Of a stretch of 64,000 nt of DNA, positions 16,601-26,758 are shown in pieces. Made by a program: the position numbers and the translations under genes. The notes under the pieces were generated by a model that had not been told where the DNA came from, made no database searches, and worked only from the letters and a program-made list of their open reading frames with translations. The stretch comes from Paenibacillus aceti (GTDB lineage: Bacteria; Bacillota; Bacilli; Paenibacillales; Paenibacillaceae). Every line of letters starts with the position of its first letter. Within the stretch, counting starts at the first letter, position 1. The stretch spans positions 3,129,324 to 3,193,323 of the forward strand of contig NZ_KZ987724.1 of assembly GCF_003614185.1 (NCBI RefSeq), given 5' to 3'.

Positions 16601-19600
16601 TTACTTCTCGGATTTCTTTTGCTGGCTTTGATCGGACTTTATATCTTTACCAACAGAATCACTTTTCTTAGTTTGCTTTCGCATCCCATCGTCTTTCCTA
16701 TCAGTACTCTCTGCTCTTCGGGATGACAGATCATCAATATAATTCTCAAACTTACGATCTTTCTCATTAGGTAGTACGGCATTATTCGATTGCCCATCTC
16801 TGCCGTTCATCGAAGGGTTACTCTTTTCATTACCATCTGAATGGCTCAGGTTAAGCTGATCGTGGTTATACATAATTCCTTTTCCGAATCTCGATCTCAA
16901 CCCTGAAGGCTTATTACCACCCATCGGTCCACCATTAACTGCATTTTCACCTTCTGTATCAAGAGCGTGACTTAGAGCTCCATCAAATGTCCTGCTCATC
17001 GATGAACGCATATATTGTTTAAATGCAGTCATTGCACCTACTGCAAGCCCTACAGTTGCAAAAACAGTTGAAATAACATGCGACTTCAATGATGCGATGA
17101 GTAACTTCGCAATTTTCCAAAGGATAAAGACGTACAAAACGTCAACAGCCACCATTAATAACATGACTATCGAAGGATCGCTAACTCCGAGTGATGGCGT
17201 TCTTCCTCCAACATATCCCGTTAACCCTTCACCCATGAATAGTGAGATCACAAATGCAAACCCAATACTCGCTGCCAAGAAGATCAGAGACGGTATAAAC
17301 AAATTCTTACTAATGGTTCTTGTCAGTCTCTCTGGAGGAACCAACACACTTGATAAGCAAATCGCAATGGTTAAGAACAAAAGCAACAGCAATACGAATA
17401 ACTTCGCTACTGGCACAACGATGACAGCCATCAAATCACACAGAATCAAAAGTAATCCTGAGAATATCGACGTCTTTTCAAGAACCCGTGCGTACAGGTC
17501 TTGATCGTCCATTAACGCTTCTCCAGTAGAATTCATTAAGATCAGTCTCATGAAAGCATCGTAATTAAAGTTTTTTAGCTCAAAATTTTGCGGGTACAAC
17601 GTACTACTTTCTCCAAGGAGCCTATTTTCAGAGAATTCACGATTAAAGTTAAATGTCGCCATCATTGCTGCTGCAGTAATGAGAACCTCATTATCGAAAT
17701 CGTAATAGTTCGTTAAATACATTAGATCCTTGTACGTTGATTTCAGTGTGGACTGGATTCTCCGTTCTACATCAGTAAGCTGAGAGTAATTATACCCCTT
17801 CGCATACATATCTGCCTCAGAAAAGATCATCGGTCTTCCGGCATCATCGTATGCACCTGGGTTAGCCGTATCAGTAACATACACTTTTTTATTGGCAATT
17901 GGAACTTGTTTCCCCATTACATCGAGAGAATAAATCTGGTCAACCCAAGGTGAGTACAACTTCCAAACAGCTTTTAAGTCTTCTTTACGTTTCGCTTCTT
18001 CGTTAAATTTTGCCTTCATCGCAGGATCGGAAGGCTCTAATGCGTTTTTGAAGTTAAAGGTATCGACACTCTTCCCATTCGTTGCCGTCCACCTATATAC
18101 ATAGTCATTTCCTTGGTATAAATACGGAATCACGTAAGTAAATAACCCCTCCAGATCGAGGAAATCCCTCATTGAATTATTTACCTTCAGGTTATCACTT
18201 GAAGCCCTGAACACTTCTTTGGAAAGTAAGGCTGATTTAAACTCTCCATCAACTCTTGAATATCTGCTCTTCAATGCATTGTAGAAGTAATAAAACGGAC
18301 TTTCAGTTGATAACAGGAAGGCTTCGGAATGCTCATCTGTCGCGGCACGTAATCCTGCATTAGAGTTGATATCATTTCGGAAAATGGCTTTAGAAACATC
18401 GGAACTATTCAACGCCCAATACCTATAGCTCTCCTCCATTTCAGAATTATCGGTGACTGATAGTGTTGCACTCGATTTTATTAACTGATTTTGTTGATCA
18501 GAGTATTGAACTTTCTTATTGTCGTCCAATAAAGACTTAAATCTGTACTCAGGGAAAACGAAGGATGACTCTTTAGCGTTTAATAATTTGTTGGCAGACT
18601 CATTTCTTGATACTGCTTTTTCTGTAAGTTTGGAGTACGAATTTTTGGCTGCTGTAGCTATAGCGTTATATGGTCTATATAAGTAGGTGACCAGTGGATC
18701 ATTGAAAACATACTCTTCTTGGTTAATAAAACTGCTGAATAACCACCTAAAGATGTTCAGATTTTCATTTAACGTTTGAGTTATTTTCCCTTTGTTAAAC
18801 ATATCATCGAAAACATCATCTTTCTTAGGTGACATCCATTTAACCCGAACTCCAACATCTGAGGAATATGCCTCCCTTGCTAACTCCATGTTTTGAGCAA
18901 TAATATAGTTTTTCTCATCATCCATAAGCTTTACATTACGCATAGAAGACAGTGCTTGCTGATGCTGAGTAATTGCCCAATAATTAAACCTCCCAGAATA
19001 CAGCTTATCTCCTGCAGTATTTGATAAATTTACTACACTTGAAATAAAGAACTGAGGAATTATCAGTACGAAAGCCATTACGATGAAGATTAATACCCCT
19101 TCTCTAATTGAACGCACATGTGTTATGACCATTATTATCACGATCATCGCAACAAATAAGATCAGCAACAAGTATATTGACATGTAATCGTCCAGTAACC
19201 AAGAAGTTATAGGTAACTCCGTCAGACTAGGCGTATTGATGTAACCAACAATCGAAGCATATGATTGGTTTCCGCCTGCACTTACACTTAAAATATTTCC
19301 GATCCACGAACCGGTAATGCTTCTATGGGTGGATATAATCCAGCTGTCTTGTGCAGATTTGATCAGCTTATCTCTGTACTGATTTGGACCGTCCGAGAGA
19401 AGACCATAAATCTTCTTAACGATATCGGTTTGCATTTCCTGCATGGTTTTTTCTTCGGAAGCAACAACCCCCGATCCTCCGATGATCGTAACAAGGTCTA
19501 ATCCCCCACCCATCGTATTCAATATAATTGTGGGCAATAAATCATTCTCGAAACGTTTGCTATCCCATTTTTCCTCACCAGTTTTACTGTCTTTACTCTT

Positions 19601-21763
19601 TTCGATGCCGAGTAGTTGCACCATGTAACCCCAATAGATACCTGGGTAGTTATTGACATCATTCATGATCGCAGTCCGAGTAGTATATTTACCTAGAACG
19701 CCATCTACTTCTGTTCCAGCGTACATGTTGCTCGTTAATTGTCGGGTAAAGGTACTATTCATTCCAAATACCCGATACACCATAGAATTATAGAACAGAG
19801 TAGAAATTGCATTTTGTCCGTTTGTCCCAACAACCTTCTTACTCGATCCTTTGACAGTATCATGACCTACGATTTTTCCGCCATTTCCTGACTGAAAAAG
19901 ACCAGCACCATTAAATTCAAAGTAAGAATAATCATCAAATCCGTTATATTGTTTAAAGAAAGCACTCTTTCTTATCGCAATTGAAATATACCCCAGAAAA
20001 GAATCATATTCAGTTAAACCAAAGCTAGTTGGAGATATAAGTTTTGGTTGGTACCAGTTTGATCGTATAAGATTATCCTCGACGAGTGTCGATGAGGGCA
20101 ACACATTATAAACGAAATTATTACTGTCGAATTTCAATAGCTTTAGCGCGGCATTAATTGTATCAGGATCATCTGTCCCAAAACTTCCCGAATCCAAAAA
20201 ACTCTTTAACGCTTTAAACTCAGCAGAAGTTGAATTTAAAGTTTTATTGGTCGTGTTATCTTGAAGCCATTTCACTAAAAAATCTACTTGATCCTGTTCG
20301 TTACCAGAACTCTTGCTATCGTAATAATAATGAAGAAAGCCGTTGAAGGGTGACGAGAAGTAAGAGCCTTGATAAAACTGATATTGACCCGATACTTCTT
20401 TGGCGAACATCTTCTGCCTCATCATCAAAGCATCATCATCGGTTTTCCAATCACCTTCACCGCCGCTGGCTCCAGTTGGTACGTTGAAATAGTACATATC
20501 GTCAGCTAATTCATCCAATGAAAAAACACTGCCACCGAATAAGTATTTGGACAAAGTATCCTTCTGATCACTGTTGAGTGCTTCTTCATCTACAAAATAT
20601 TTTTGTCCATTGGTGAATTTACTTGCATCAATGGTCAAAAAGATAAACGAATTGTTACTTGAAAAAGTGCTAGATACGGTTTCGTTAATATACTTCTGAA
20701 CATCTTGATACGGATTTGAGGTGACCTTATCACTGTTCATGATCAAAGTGTCTGAATCGCCCAGACTTCGGAATGCTGAACCCCCTGATAGCTTTGTCAT
20801 ACTGGAATGCGATTGAATACCAAAGATACTAAGCATATTACTTCTGTTCATTGTGCTTCCTGCCGAAGAACCGTTCGTAAAGTAATCCTTAATGTTATAG
20901 TACGGAGTCATGAAGGGTTTTCCGTCTAAAAAGTTTTCCGTAATCTTAACTATACCGCCCATAACAAATACGTTTGCGACCGGAAACTTACCCCCAGTAG
21001 CGGTTCCAGAGAACACAACCGGATTTAATGCTGCAGGAAGAATCAGTACATACTCTTCTATTGCGACATTATCGTAAGCCCCCCAAATGTTACCTAATCC
21101 ATCGATATACATGGCGGTTAAAGCCCTAAGTCCTTTCTCCTTATCCAAAATCAACTCTGGCGAATAAGAGAACAGTACTTGAATAGCTGCTCTTGTTGCT
21201 TTATCGTTCAAGTCCATTACAACATTGTCGCCTGAACCATTCTTCGCATATATTTTTCGATTCGTGTCTACTCCTGCCAGTTTGTTGTAAAAATCTTCTC
21301 CTGACATTGGAAGTGACCCATCTTGAGGAACGGACTTAAACAAACCGAAGGATGACTTTGAGGATTGGAATACCTCCATGATCGCATTGTATAACTTCGT
21401 ATTGACGTCCACGATCTGCTTATAATTATCAGGCGATCCAAAAAATTTATTGCTCACAATCCTTGGAATGGTGTCCTGCTTATCCGTTGAAGCATCGACC
21501 ATATCACTTAACTTGGTCTTCCCTGGGATAAAGAAATTGGAAAGAAATACCCCATACACCATCAATTCATCTCTAGAAACCCTGTCTACAGCAAGCTCCG
21601 TTCTGTCTTTCCGGAAGAAGTCAATCATCGAACGTGCCATAGCATTTGGGGAGTCTGTTGAAGGAGTACCGACTGCAGAAGCCGAATTTAGCGGTATGGA
21701 TGTTATTAGAAGAAATACGGCAATAAGCGCCGCTATAAATCGATTTATACGCTTAGGTTGCAA
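16601..21763 (-). CDS. Very large polytopic membrane protein, candidate conjugation or secretion channel component
   Basis: A protein of about 1720 residues with a signal peptide (FIAALIAVFLLITSIPL then SASA). A long extracellular region follows to about residue 875, then a membrane cluster (LLLILFVAMIVIIMVITHV and VLIFIVMAFVLIIPQFFI), a second external region, and a C-terminal cluster of five or six helices (about 1430-1600). The tail is charged and disordered. This layout resembles VirB6/TrbL-like channel proteins enlarged by extracellular domains, as in Gram-positive conjugative elements; that is inference by topology only. The start is TTG at 21763, eight bases after GGAGG; the ATG at 21778 abuts AAAAGG. 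The 73-residue gene lies 30 bp upstream. Confidence 0.7.
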   Translation of the reverse strand: MQPKRINRFIAALIAVFLLITSIPLNSASAVGTPSTDSPNAMARSMIDFFRKDRTELAVDRVSRDELMVYGVFLSNFFIPGKTKLSDMVDASTDKQDTIPRIVSNKFFGSPDNYKQIVDVNTKLYNAIMEVFQSSKSSFGLFKSVPQDGSLPMSGEDFYNKLAGVDTNRKIYAKNGSGDNVVMDLNDKATRAAIQVLFSYSPELILDKEKGLRALTAMYIDGLGNIWGAYDNVAIEEYVLILPAALNPVVFSGTATGGKFPVANVFVMGGIVKITENFLDGKPFMTPYYNIKDYFTNGSSAGSTMNRSNMLSIFGIQSHSSMTKLSGGSAFRSLGDSDTLIMNSDKVTSNPYQDVQKYINETVSSTFSSNNSFIFLTIDASKFTNGQKYFVDEEALNSDQKDTLSKYLFGGSVFSLDELADDMYYFNVPTGASGGEGDWKTDDDALMMRQKMFAKEVSGQYQFYQGSYFSSPFNGFLHYYYDSKSSGNEQDQVDFLVKWLQDNTTNKTLNSTSAEFKALKSFLDSGSFGTDDPDTINAALKLLKFDSNNFVYNVLPSSTLVEDNLIRSNWYQPKLISPTSFGLTEYDSFLGYISIAIRKSAFFKQYNGFDDYSYFEFNGAGLFQSGNGGKIVGHDTVKGSSKKVVGTNGQNAISTLFYNSMVYRVFGMNSTFTRQLTSNMYAGTEVDGVLGKYTTRTAIMNDVNNYPGIYWGYMVQLLGIEKSKDSKTGEEKWDSKRFENDLLPTIILNTMGGGLDLVTIIGGSGVVASEEKTMQEMQTDIVKKIYGLLSDGPNQYRDKLIKSAQDSWIISTHRSITGSWIGNILSVSAGGNQSYASIVGYINTPSLTELPITSWLLDDYMSIYLLLILFVAMIVIIMVITHVRSIREGVLIFIVMAFVLIIPQFFISSVVNLSNTAGDKLYSGRFNYWAITQHQQALSSMRNVKLMDDEKNYIIAQNMELAREAYSSDVGVRVKWMSPKKDDVFDDMFNKGKITQTLNENLNIFRWLFSSFINQEEYVFNDPLVTYLYRPYNAIATAAKNSYSKLTEKAVSRNESANKLLNAKESSFVFPEYRFKSLLDDNKKVQYSDQQNQLIKSSATLSVTDNSEMEESYRYWALNSSDVSKAIFRNDINSNAGLRAATDEHSEAFLLSTESPFYYFYNALKSRYSRVDGEFKSALLSKEVFRASSDNLKVNNSMRDFLDLEGLFTYVIPYLYQGNDYVYRWTATNGKSVDTFNFKNALEPSDPAMKAKFNEEAKRKEDLKAVWKLYSPWVDQIYSLDVMGKQVPIANKKVYVTDTANPGAYDDAGRPMIFSEADMYAKGYNYSQLTDVERRIQSTLKSTYKDLMYLTNYYDFDNEVLITAAAMMATFNFNREFSENRLLGESSTLYPQNFELKNFNYDAFMRLILMNSTGEALMDDQDLYARVLEKTSIFSGLLLILCDLMAVIVVPVAKLFVLLLLLFLTIAICLSSVLVPPERLTRTISKNLFIPSLIFLAASIGFAFVISLFMGEGLTGYVGGRTPSLGVSDPSIVMLLMVAVDVLYVFILWKIAKLLIASLKSHVISTVFATVGLAVGAMTAFKQYMRSSMSRTFDGALSHALDTEGENAVNGGPMGGNKPSGLRSRFGKGIMYNHDQLNLSHSDGNEKSNPSMNGRDGQSNNAVLPNEKDRKFENYIDDLSSRRAESTDRKDDGMRKQTKKSDSVGKDIKSDQSQQKKSEK

Positions 21764-21793
21764 CCTTTTCACCTCCATCCTTTTCCCTGGCTC

Positions 21794-22015
21794 TTATTTC
21801 GATTTTGAAGCTCGCTCCTCAGCCCAGTGCTGAACTCGATCCAACCATGCAGTTATTTTCTCTAAGCGATTTAGCCACTTTTCGGCTCGGATCATCTTTT
21901 TCTGAAACTTTAAAAACTCCTTGTCACTGAGTTCATCTGAATGCATATCTGCTTCGACACCTTCACCGTGATCAATAACGAACCCATTGACCTGACCGCT
22001 CTCAATACCCCTCAT
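21794..22015 (-). CDS. Small charged helical protein
   Basis: A 73-residue hypothetical protein. The second half is a charged amphipathic helix (FLKFQKKMIRAEKWLNRLEK) likely to form a coiled coil. The ATG at 22015 is nine bases after AAAAGGAG; the ATG at 22024 overlaps the ribosome site. It ends 30 bp before the large membrane protein gene and is presumably its operon partner. Confidence 0.6.
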   Translation of the reverse strand: MRGIESGQVNGFVIDHGEGVEADMHSDELSDKEFLKFQKKMIRAEKWLNRLEKITAWLDRVQHWAEERASKSK

Positions 22016-22221
22016 TCCCGTCATCTCCTTTTCTGAAAATCGTTTTATTTATGTGCTACTTTTGTAATCCTTCTGCAAAATCAGATGTCGAAGTTGTGTT
22101 AATCTCAAACGTCATACAAAGGTATTTCTAGGTTTCATGTGTTGCGGGGTGATAAATGAACCACTCGAGGCTTCTTAACTCGACGATTTCGGTATTACTG
22201 CTGCTTAATCTAAAAGAAAAA

Positions 22222-22244
22222 TCCCCTCATGAAATGAGAGGATT
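22222..22244 (-). terminator. Intrinsic terminator after the 281-residue membrane protein gene
   Basis: ATCCCCTCAT and ATGAGAGGAT form a stem closed by three bases, with TTTTTCTTTT on the minus strand, directly past the stop at 22251. Confidence 0.8.
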
Positions 22245-22250
22245 AATGTT

Positions 22251-23096
22251 TTATACAACTCCACTTCCAAGACTCAGGAGCCATGCGATAAGTCCGCCAA
22301 GCTCTCCGCCGATCAGGTAGAGCAAACAGAGCGAGAGGATAATGTAGGTCAGAACCCTTCGTTTGAAGTAAAGCATGTACGCATTTTTATAGCTGCCTGT
22401 TGACTTTAATGAAGCTTCTGTTTCCCTAACAGCAGAAATAGCATCATTGCTAATTCCGAATGGCTTCTTTCGCCTTTTATTATTCGCCTTCATGTCCATT
22501 GACTCTCTTGCTACAGGTAGTCCAATGTAAAACAAATCGGCAATCGATGTTGCAATCAGATAAATTGTAAGTAAGATCGCCCCTATGCCGAAAACTACTC
22601 TAACGTAAGGCAAGATCGGATTGATCCATATCATTGCAGTATACATATCTGCTGAAGCACTTTCCGTAACTAAAGGGATCAGCAACATTGAAACTTCACT
22701 GTTCAAAGCAGATATTGAACTCATTATTACTTGTTGCGTTTGATCCGAGACTGCCGACCCCTGAAGCGCCTCAACGAATTCCCTTAGCACTCTTTTCCGT
22801 GATTTTTCAGTTGCATCCTGAAAATTGGTATTGTTGAATTTTACCGTTCCGCTCGTACCATCGTAGACAAGAAGCCGAGAATCGGGATGATCTCCTGTGT
22901 TAGCTTCAAAATCAAGGTTAAGACGACTTCCTGCATTCCCTAATTTGCCCCAAACGTCTTGCATATGCTTCTTATCGCCTGAAGGAATCTCAATAGATTT
23001 TATATCTGCATCTGCTGCGGCGATTACTCTAGAAGAACTTAAGCAGATGAATACGGCACAGATAATCAGAAATGAGACTCTTATCTTAAATTTCAC
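22251..23096 (-). CDS. Secreted/membrane protein with two C-terminal membrane helices
   Basis: A protein of 281 residues with a signal peptide (VSFLIICAVFICLSSS then VIAAADA), an external domain to about 150, and membrane helices near 160-190 (VVFGIGAILLTIYLIATSI) and 250-280. A basic cytoplasmic loop (NNKRRKK) lies between them. The topology would suit a subunit of the same membrane complex as the 1720-residue protein. No family is recognised. The GTG at 23096, eight bases after AAGGGGG, is preferred over the ATG at 23123. Confidence 0.65.
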   Translation of the reverse strand: MKFKIRVSFLIICAVFICLSSSRVIAAADADIKSIEIPSGDKKHMQDVWGKLGNAGSRLNLDFEANTGDHPDSRLLVYDGTSGTVKFNNTNFQDATEKSRKRVLREFVEALQGSAVSDQTQQVIMSSISALNSEVSMLLIPLVTESASADMYTAMIWINPILPYVRVVFGIGAILLTIYLIATSIADLFYIGLPVARESMDMKANNKRRKKPFGISNDAISAVRETEASLKSTGSYKNAYMLYFKRRVLTYIILSLCLLYLIGGELGGLIAWLLSLGSGVV

Positions 23097-23233
23097 TGTA
23101 TCAACCCCCTTCGGTTTGAACATCGGAACGTGATCTGTATGATCATGTCACTAGTGGCTTATAGTTGTTGTAAGGTTTATCTGGTAACAACTCTTGAAAT
23201 GAAAATGCTATATGCAAATGGGCAAAAAAAAAA

Positions 23234-23256
23234 TTCCCCTCTGGAATTGAGGGGAG
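23234..23256 (-). terminator. Intrinsic terminator after the GLUG-repeat gene
   Basis: CCCCTC and GAGGGG close a stem extended by TTCC/GGAA-type pairing, followed on the minus strand by AATTTTTTTTTT. It lies 20 bp past the stop at 23275. Confidence 0.85.
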
Positions 23257-23274
23257 CGAATGACTTACTCAATA

Positions 23275-24873
23275 TTAACTTGCTAGTCCAACACGAGCAT
23301 ACATTGTATAATCAAGTACTTTTGATTGTTTAAACGCCATTCCATGTTTCCCATCCAAAGCAAATACCTTTGTACCTAGCTGATCAATCCTCACTGTATC
23401 AATCACTGAACTCGGTTCTTCTGTAGTTTCTGCTGGCGACCAGTAGGTCTTGCCATCAGTTTTAATTCCAAGTGCAATTTCAGTTTCGGATTTTGAAGTA
23501 GGAAGCTTACCCCAATCTGGATACTTATCTGCATTTACAACCTTAGCTGTCGTTCCTTCTTTGGATTTGAATCCTAAAAATGCGATTTCTATAGGCGAGT
23601 TGGTCTGATTCTCTACACTAAATGGAGCACTGATAAACGGATCAGTTTCTGAATTAGTCTTGATTGCGAAGCTCAGTGTAGTAGGAACGGTTACCACAAT
23701 TATCGACGCTGATACGCTTCCAGTAATATCAATATCTCGACTAGATTCAGAATCTGAATTTCCTTCATCCCCACCGCTTCCCATTAATGAAAATGTAGGG
23801 AAGCCGTTATTTGTGTTACTCGCTAATAACCATTCAGCCTCTAATGCACCTCGGTTACTATTTAACAATTGTGCAAAATCAGCTGATTTCATTTCAACAA
23901 CCGTCTTTGCAATTGTCACAACATTGTCGCTGCCGACCCCAAGCTTTGGATTTTGAGGAATGTTACTCTCTTTTATGTCGCTATCTGAATTCCAATATGA
24001 GGACGTGATCCTCCCATATCCATCACTATTATATCCAGAAAAGCCGCCGATTTCCCCTTCTCCCGAAAGATTTCCTGTAGCATAAGAGTTAGAAATAAAT
24101 CCGCCATTTACTCCGACAAAACCGCCCACACGGATTCCTCCTGTTACATTTCCAGTTGCATAGGAATTCCGAATGTCTGAATAATTATATCCCGTCAAAC
24201 CACCGATATCTACGCTGCCTGAAACACTTCCCGTTGCAAATGAATTGTAAATTTGACCCCCGCTATTATATCCAACCAAGCCTCCAATATGCCTGTTCCC
24301 TGTGACAGTAGCTGTTGAATACGAATCATAGATTCTACGATTATTATCACCAATTAAACCGCCAATTTTGTCATTACCTGACACAATCCCAGTTACGTAT
24401 GCATTTCTCACCTCTCCAAGTGTACGCCCGATTAGACCTCCTACGTTATCCTTTCCTGAGATGTTCGCATTTACAATCCCTATGTTCTTAATAGTAGCTA
24501 AACCACTCGAAACCCCGAATAAGCCAACATAATCAGATGAAGACTTATTGATCGTTAAGTTACTAATCTTGTGATTCTTACCGTCAAATGTCCCAGAAAA
24601 CATTTTCGATTGGGTTCCGATTGGGGTAGCCTCCCAACCTGACGCATCAATATTCTGAGATAACTCCAAAAACTTATTTTCAAATGAGTTGCCCGAGTTA
24701 ACTTGATTAGCAACCCATTCCAAATGACTTACTGAACTAATCGCATATGGATCACCTTCCGATCCCGAACCTGAAGGAACCACTGGAGCTGCGTGAGACT
24801 TCATCGGCGTAAACGATGCAATTACCATGAAACTGAACATTGACATAACGAGAAACTTTGCAATGGACTTCAT
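23275..24873 (-). CDS. Secreted GLUG-repeat beta-solenoid protein with a C-terminal beta domain
   Basis: A protein of about 532 residues. A signal peptide (KFLVMSMFSFMVIASF, ending SHAAP) is followed by at least six GLUG-type repeats (DNVGGLIGRT, DKIGGLIGDN, RHIGGLVGYN, VDIGGLTGYN and others) that form a beta-solenoid (about 60-310). Residues about 385-532 are a domain homologous to the whole of the next upstream gene's product (24959-25549). This suggests a surface fibre or adhesin plus a shared assembly domain. The start is uncertain: ATG 24873 follows GGATGGTG, ATG 24885 is the alternative, and the frame opens to 24939. Confidence 0.75.
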   Translation of the reverse strand: MKSIAKFLVMSMFSFMVIASFTPMKSHAAPVVPSGSGSEGDPYAISSVSHLEWVANQVNSGNSFENKFLELSQNIDASGWEATPIGTQSKMFSGTFDGKNHKISNLTINKSSSDYVGLFGVSSGLATIKNIGIVNANISGKDNVGGLIGRTLGEVRNAYVTGIVSGNDKIGGLIGDNNRRIYDSYSTATVTGNRHIGGLVGYNSGGQIYNSFATGSVSGSVDIGGLTGYNYSDIRNSYATGNVTGGIRVGGFVGVNGGFISNSYATGNLSGEGEIGGFSGYNSDGYGRITSSYWNSDSDIKESNIPQNPKLGVGSDNVVTIAKTVVEMKSADFAQLLNSNRGALEAEWLLASNTNNGFPTFSLMGSGGDEGNSDSESSRDIDITGSVSASIIVVTVPTTLSFAIKTNSETDPFISAPFSVENQTNSPIEIAFLGFKSKEGTTAKVVNADKYPDWGKLPTSKSETEIALGIKTDGKTYWSPAETTEEPSSVIDTVRIDQLGTKVFALDGKHGMAFKQSKVLDYTMYARVGLAS

Positions 24874-24958
24874 TCTCTTCACCATCCAATTCAAATTTTC
24901 AATCAAAGTAAAATGTGACGGGATATACACTCCCGCCACGATTCGTTAACTCCATATT

Positions 24959-25549
24959 TTAGTTTTCAGTCAGTGCAACTCTCGTATAGAGCTTGTAATT
25001 CAAAGTCTTAGCCGAACCCCATGCGTTACCATGTTTCGCATCTACCATAATGTCCTCTGTGCTGTTCGGTTCGAGCTTGATTGTTCCGGCTACAGTTGAT
25101 GGTGTGACTCCATCACTTTCGGCAGGCGACCAAATAGTTGTCCCATTTGATACCCCCTTAATACCGAGGGCGATTTGCGATTCTGTAGCTGCTTTACCTA
25201 AGCCCTGCCATTCTTGATCAATATGCATCGATTGATCTACAACCTTAACAGATGTACCTGGCTCAGAAATAATACCAAGAATCTGAAAATCAATTGGAGC
25301 ATAAGTGCCATTAGTTACCGTTGCAGGAACGGATGTGAAAGGAGCCGGTGAGTTCGGATCGATGGCGAATGCTAAAGCTGTTGGTGTTGTTACCACAATA
25401 ATAGTAGAATCGGCGGTACCTGATACGTCAATCGTAGATCCGTTCTCGGGATCGATCGTTTGGTCTGCCGCCGAAGCAACAGCTGAACTTAACAGCATCG
25501 TCATCAACATTGCACTAACTGTGAACTTCTTTAGCATTGATTTCATCAT
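24959..25549 (-). CDS. Secreted all-beta protein, stand-alone version of the GLUG protein C-terminal domain
   Basis: A protein of 196 residues with a signal peptide (FTVSAMLMTMLLSSAVASA). The mature part contains STIIVVTTPTALAFAI, EIALGI-like SQIALGIKG, WSPAES and a C-terminal LNYKLYTRVALTEN. The same pattern ends the GLUG-repeat protein at 23275-24873. A pilin-like or matrix-fibre subunit is a plausible role; I cannot name a family. The ATG at 25549 is eight bases after AGGAGG; the GTG-initiated frame to 25582 lacks a ribosome site. Confidence 0.7.
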   Translation of the reverse strand: MMKSMLKKFTVSAMLMTMLLSSAVASAADQTIDPENGSTIDVSGTADSTIIVVTTPTALAFAIDPNSPAPFTSVPATVTNGTYAPIDFQILGIISEPGTSVKVVDQSMHIDQEWQGLGKAATESQIALGIKGVSNGTTIWSPAESDGVTPSTVAGTIKLEPNSTEDIMVDAKHGNAWGSAKTLNYKLYTRVALTEN

Positions 25550-25635
25550 TGATTCTGCCTCCTGTATTTGTTTTAGGTTCACTTCTAACTTTTTGCTCTT
25601 GATTATTCAAGAGGTATCGAACCAAATTGGCATTC

Positions 25636-26205
25636 CTAGACCCCCTTAGATTTATTAACTGCTTGAATCGCAACCTCAACTACACCAATGATATTGTCCT
25701 GATAAACCTCGTTATACCGGACGATCAGCTTGTTTATGTCCTCAGATAGCACCTTGGAAAGCTCTGCACTTTGGATGTATTGCTTTGGTTTTAATAATGG
25801 GGAAGTGTAGATGACTTCTCCCGCGTCTACAATTTCGAAGTAGCAGTCCACTGAGTTCTTTTCAGGATTGGCAACCATCAGATTCAGTACATTGCTTCCA
25901 GTTTCAAAAGTGGCTTCCGCATTAACTGCAGTAGTAAAAAGTGAAGCATCTTGTTTCTTCTTTAAATACTCTCTAATTTGCTCGTCCGACATATTCGGAA
26001 GGTCGCCATCAAGTACTTCACCTACACCTGGTCTTGCAATAGGATCATTGCGTTCCACTGGAGCTACGGGATCAGAAGAACAACTCCGAATAATCATCAA
26101 TAAAATCGCTATAAGAACAACGATTCCAATGAGTAAAGTGACCTTCTTTTTCTTCTTTTCTTTACTTTGATTTTGATCAGAATACTGTTCATTGTCTTTG
26201 CTCAC
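25636..26205 (-). CDS. Membrane-anchored protein with a Lys-rich N-terminus
   Basis: A protein of 189 residues: a basic cytoplasmic start (KEKKKKK), one membrane helix (VTLLIGIVVLIAILLMIIR), then an external domain. It is first in the order 25636, 24959, 23275 and may be co-transcribed with the two secreted beta proteins. The type II single-pass topology resembles accessory subunits of conjugation or pilus machines, but no family is recognised. The start GTG at 26205 lies after GAAAGGATGATCAAG; the ATG-initiated frame to 26274 is less likely. Confidence 0.6.
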   Translation of the reverse strand: MSKDNEQYSDQNQSKEKKKKKVTLLIGIVVLIAILLMIIRSCSSDPVAPVERNDPIARPGVGEVLDGDLPNMSDEQIREYLKKKQDASLFTTAVNAEATFETGSNVLNLMVANPEKNSVDCYFEIVDAGEVIYTSPLLKPKQYIQSAELSKVLSEDINKLIVRYNEVYQDNIIGVVEVAIQAVNKSKGV

Positions 26206-26502
26206 CTTGATCATCCTTTCATATCTGTATTTGGTTCCCTCCATCATCCTTTGTGTTTCAAGAGCAATCATCAATTACTGTTGCAAACATCGATGAAGTG
26301 TTCTTTTAGAAACTTCCTAAAAGATCCCACATGCAGGAACTGCACATGGGCAAAGGAGATTGAAATGCGGCTAAGATATTGAAAATCGGACCAATGGCTA
26401 ATCTGATGTTCAATATCCACTTAATATAAAATTGATCAGCTATCCACTCCTAAAATTCATTGGATCTCGAGACTAGTTTTCAAATTTTCCGTAAAAATAA
26501 AA

Positions 26503-26534
26503 AAGTGCATCATACCCCGAAGGGAGATGCACTT
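26503..26534 (-). terminator. Intrinsic terminator of the helix-turn-helix operon
   Basis: AAGTGCATC (26503-26511) and GATGCACTT (26526-26534) form a perfect stem, with TTTTTTATTTTT on the minus strand. It lies just beyond the small gene at 26577-26705. Confidence 0.85.
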
Positions 26535-26576
26535 GAAGATTTAGCAACTAATGTGTGTTATTGAGCAAGATCAGTT

Positions 26577-26705
26577 TCAGGCTATTGAAACATACTCGCC
26601 AGAAGGAAACATAATACAAGCAAATCGGTTTAATTTACTTTGCAATGGAATTAAATCACTCACAAAAGCACAGATATTCTTGGCTTTAGGCGGAAGAACG
26701 ACCAT
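26577..26705 (-). CDS. Short protein at the end of the helix-turn-helix operon
   Basis: A minus-strand frame encoding 42 residues (start MVVLPPKAKNICAFVSDL, end SGEYVSIA) lies between the stop at 26759 and the terminator at 26503-26534. The ATG at 26705 follows AGGGTG at eight bases. An upstream ATG at 26744 would give 55 residues, close to an AGGATGAT site. Terminator placement and protein-like composition support it, but it is short and unrecognised. Confidence 0.4.
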   Translation of the reverse strand: MVVLPPKAKNICAFVSDLIPLQSKLNRFACIMFPSGEYVSIA

Positions 26706-26758
26706 AAAATATACACCCTGTAGTCTTAAACTTCGAAAAATCATCCTAAGTCGGCTTA

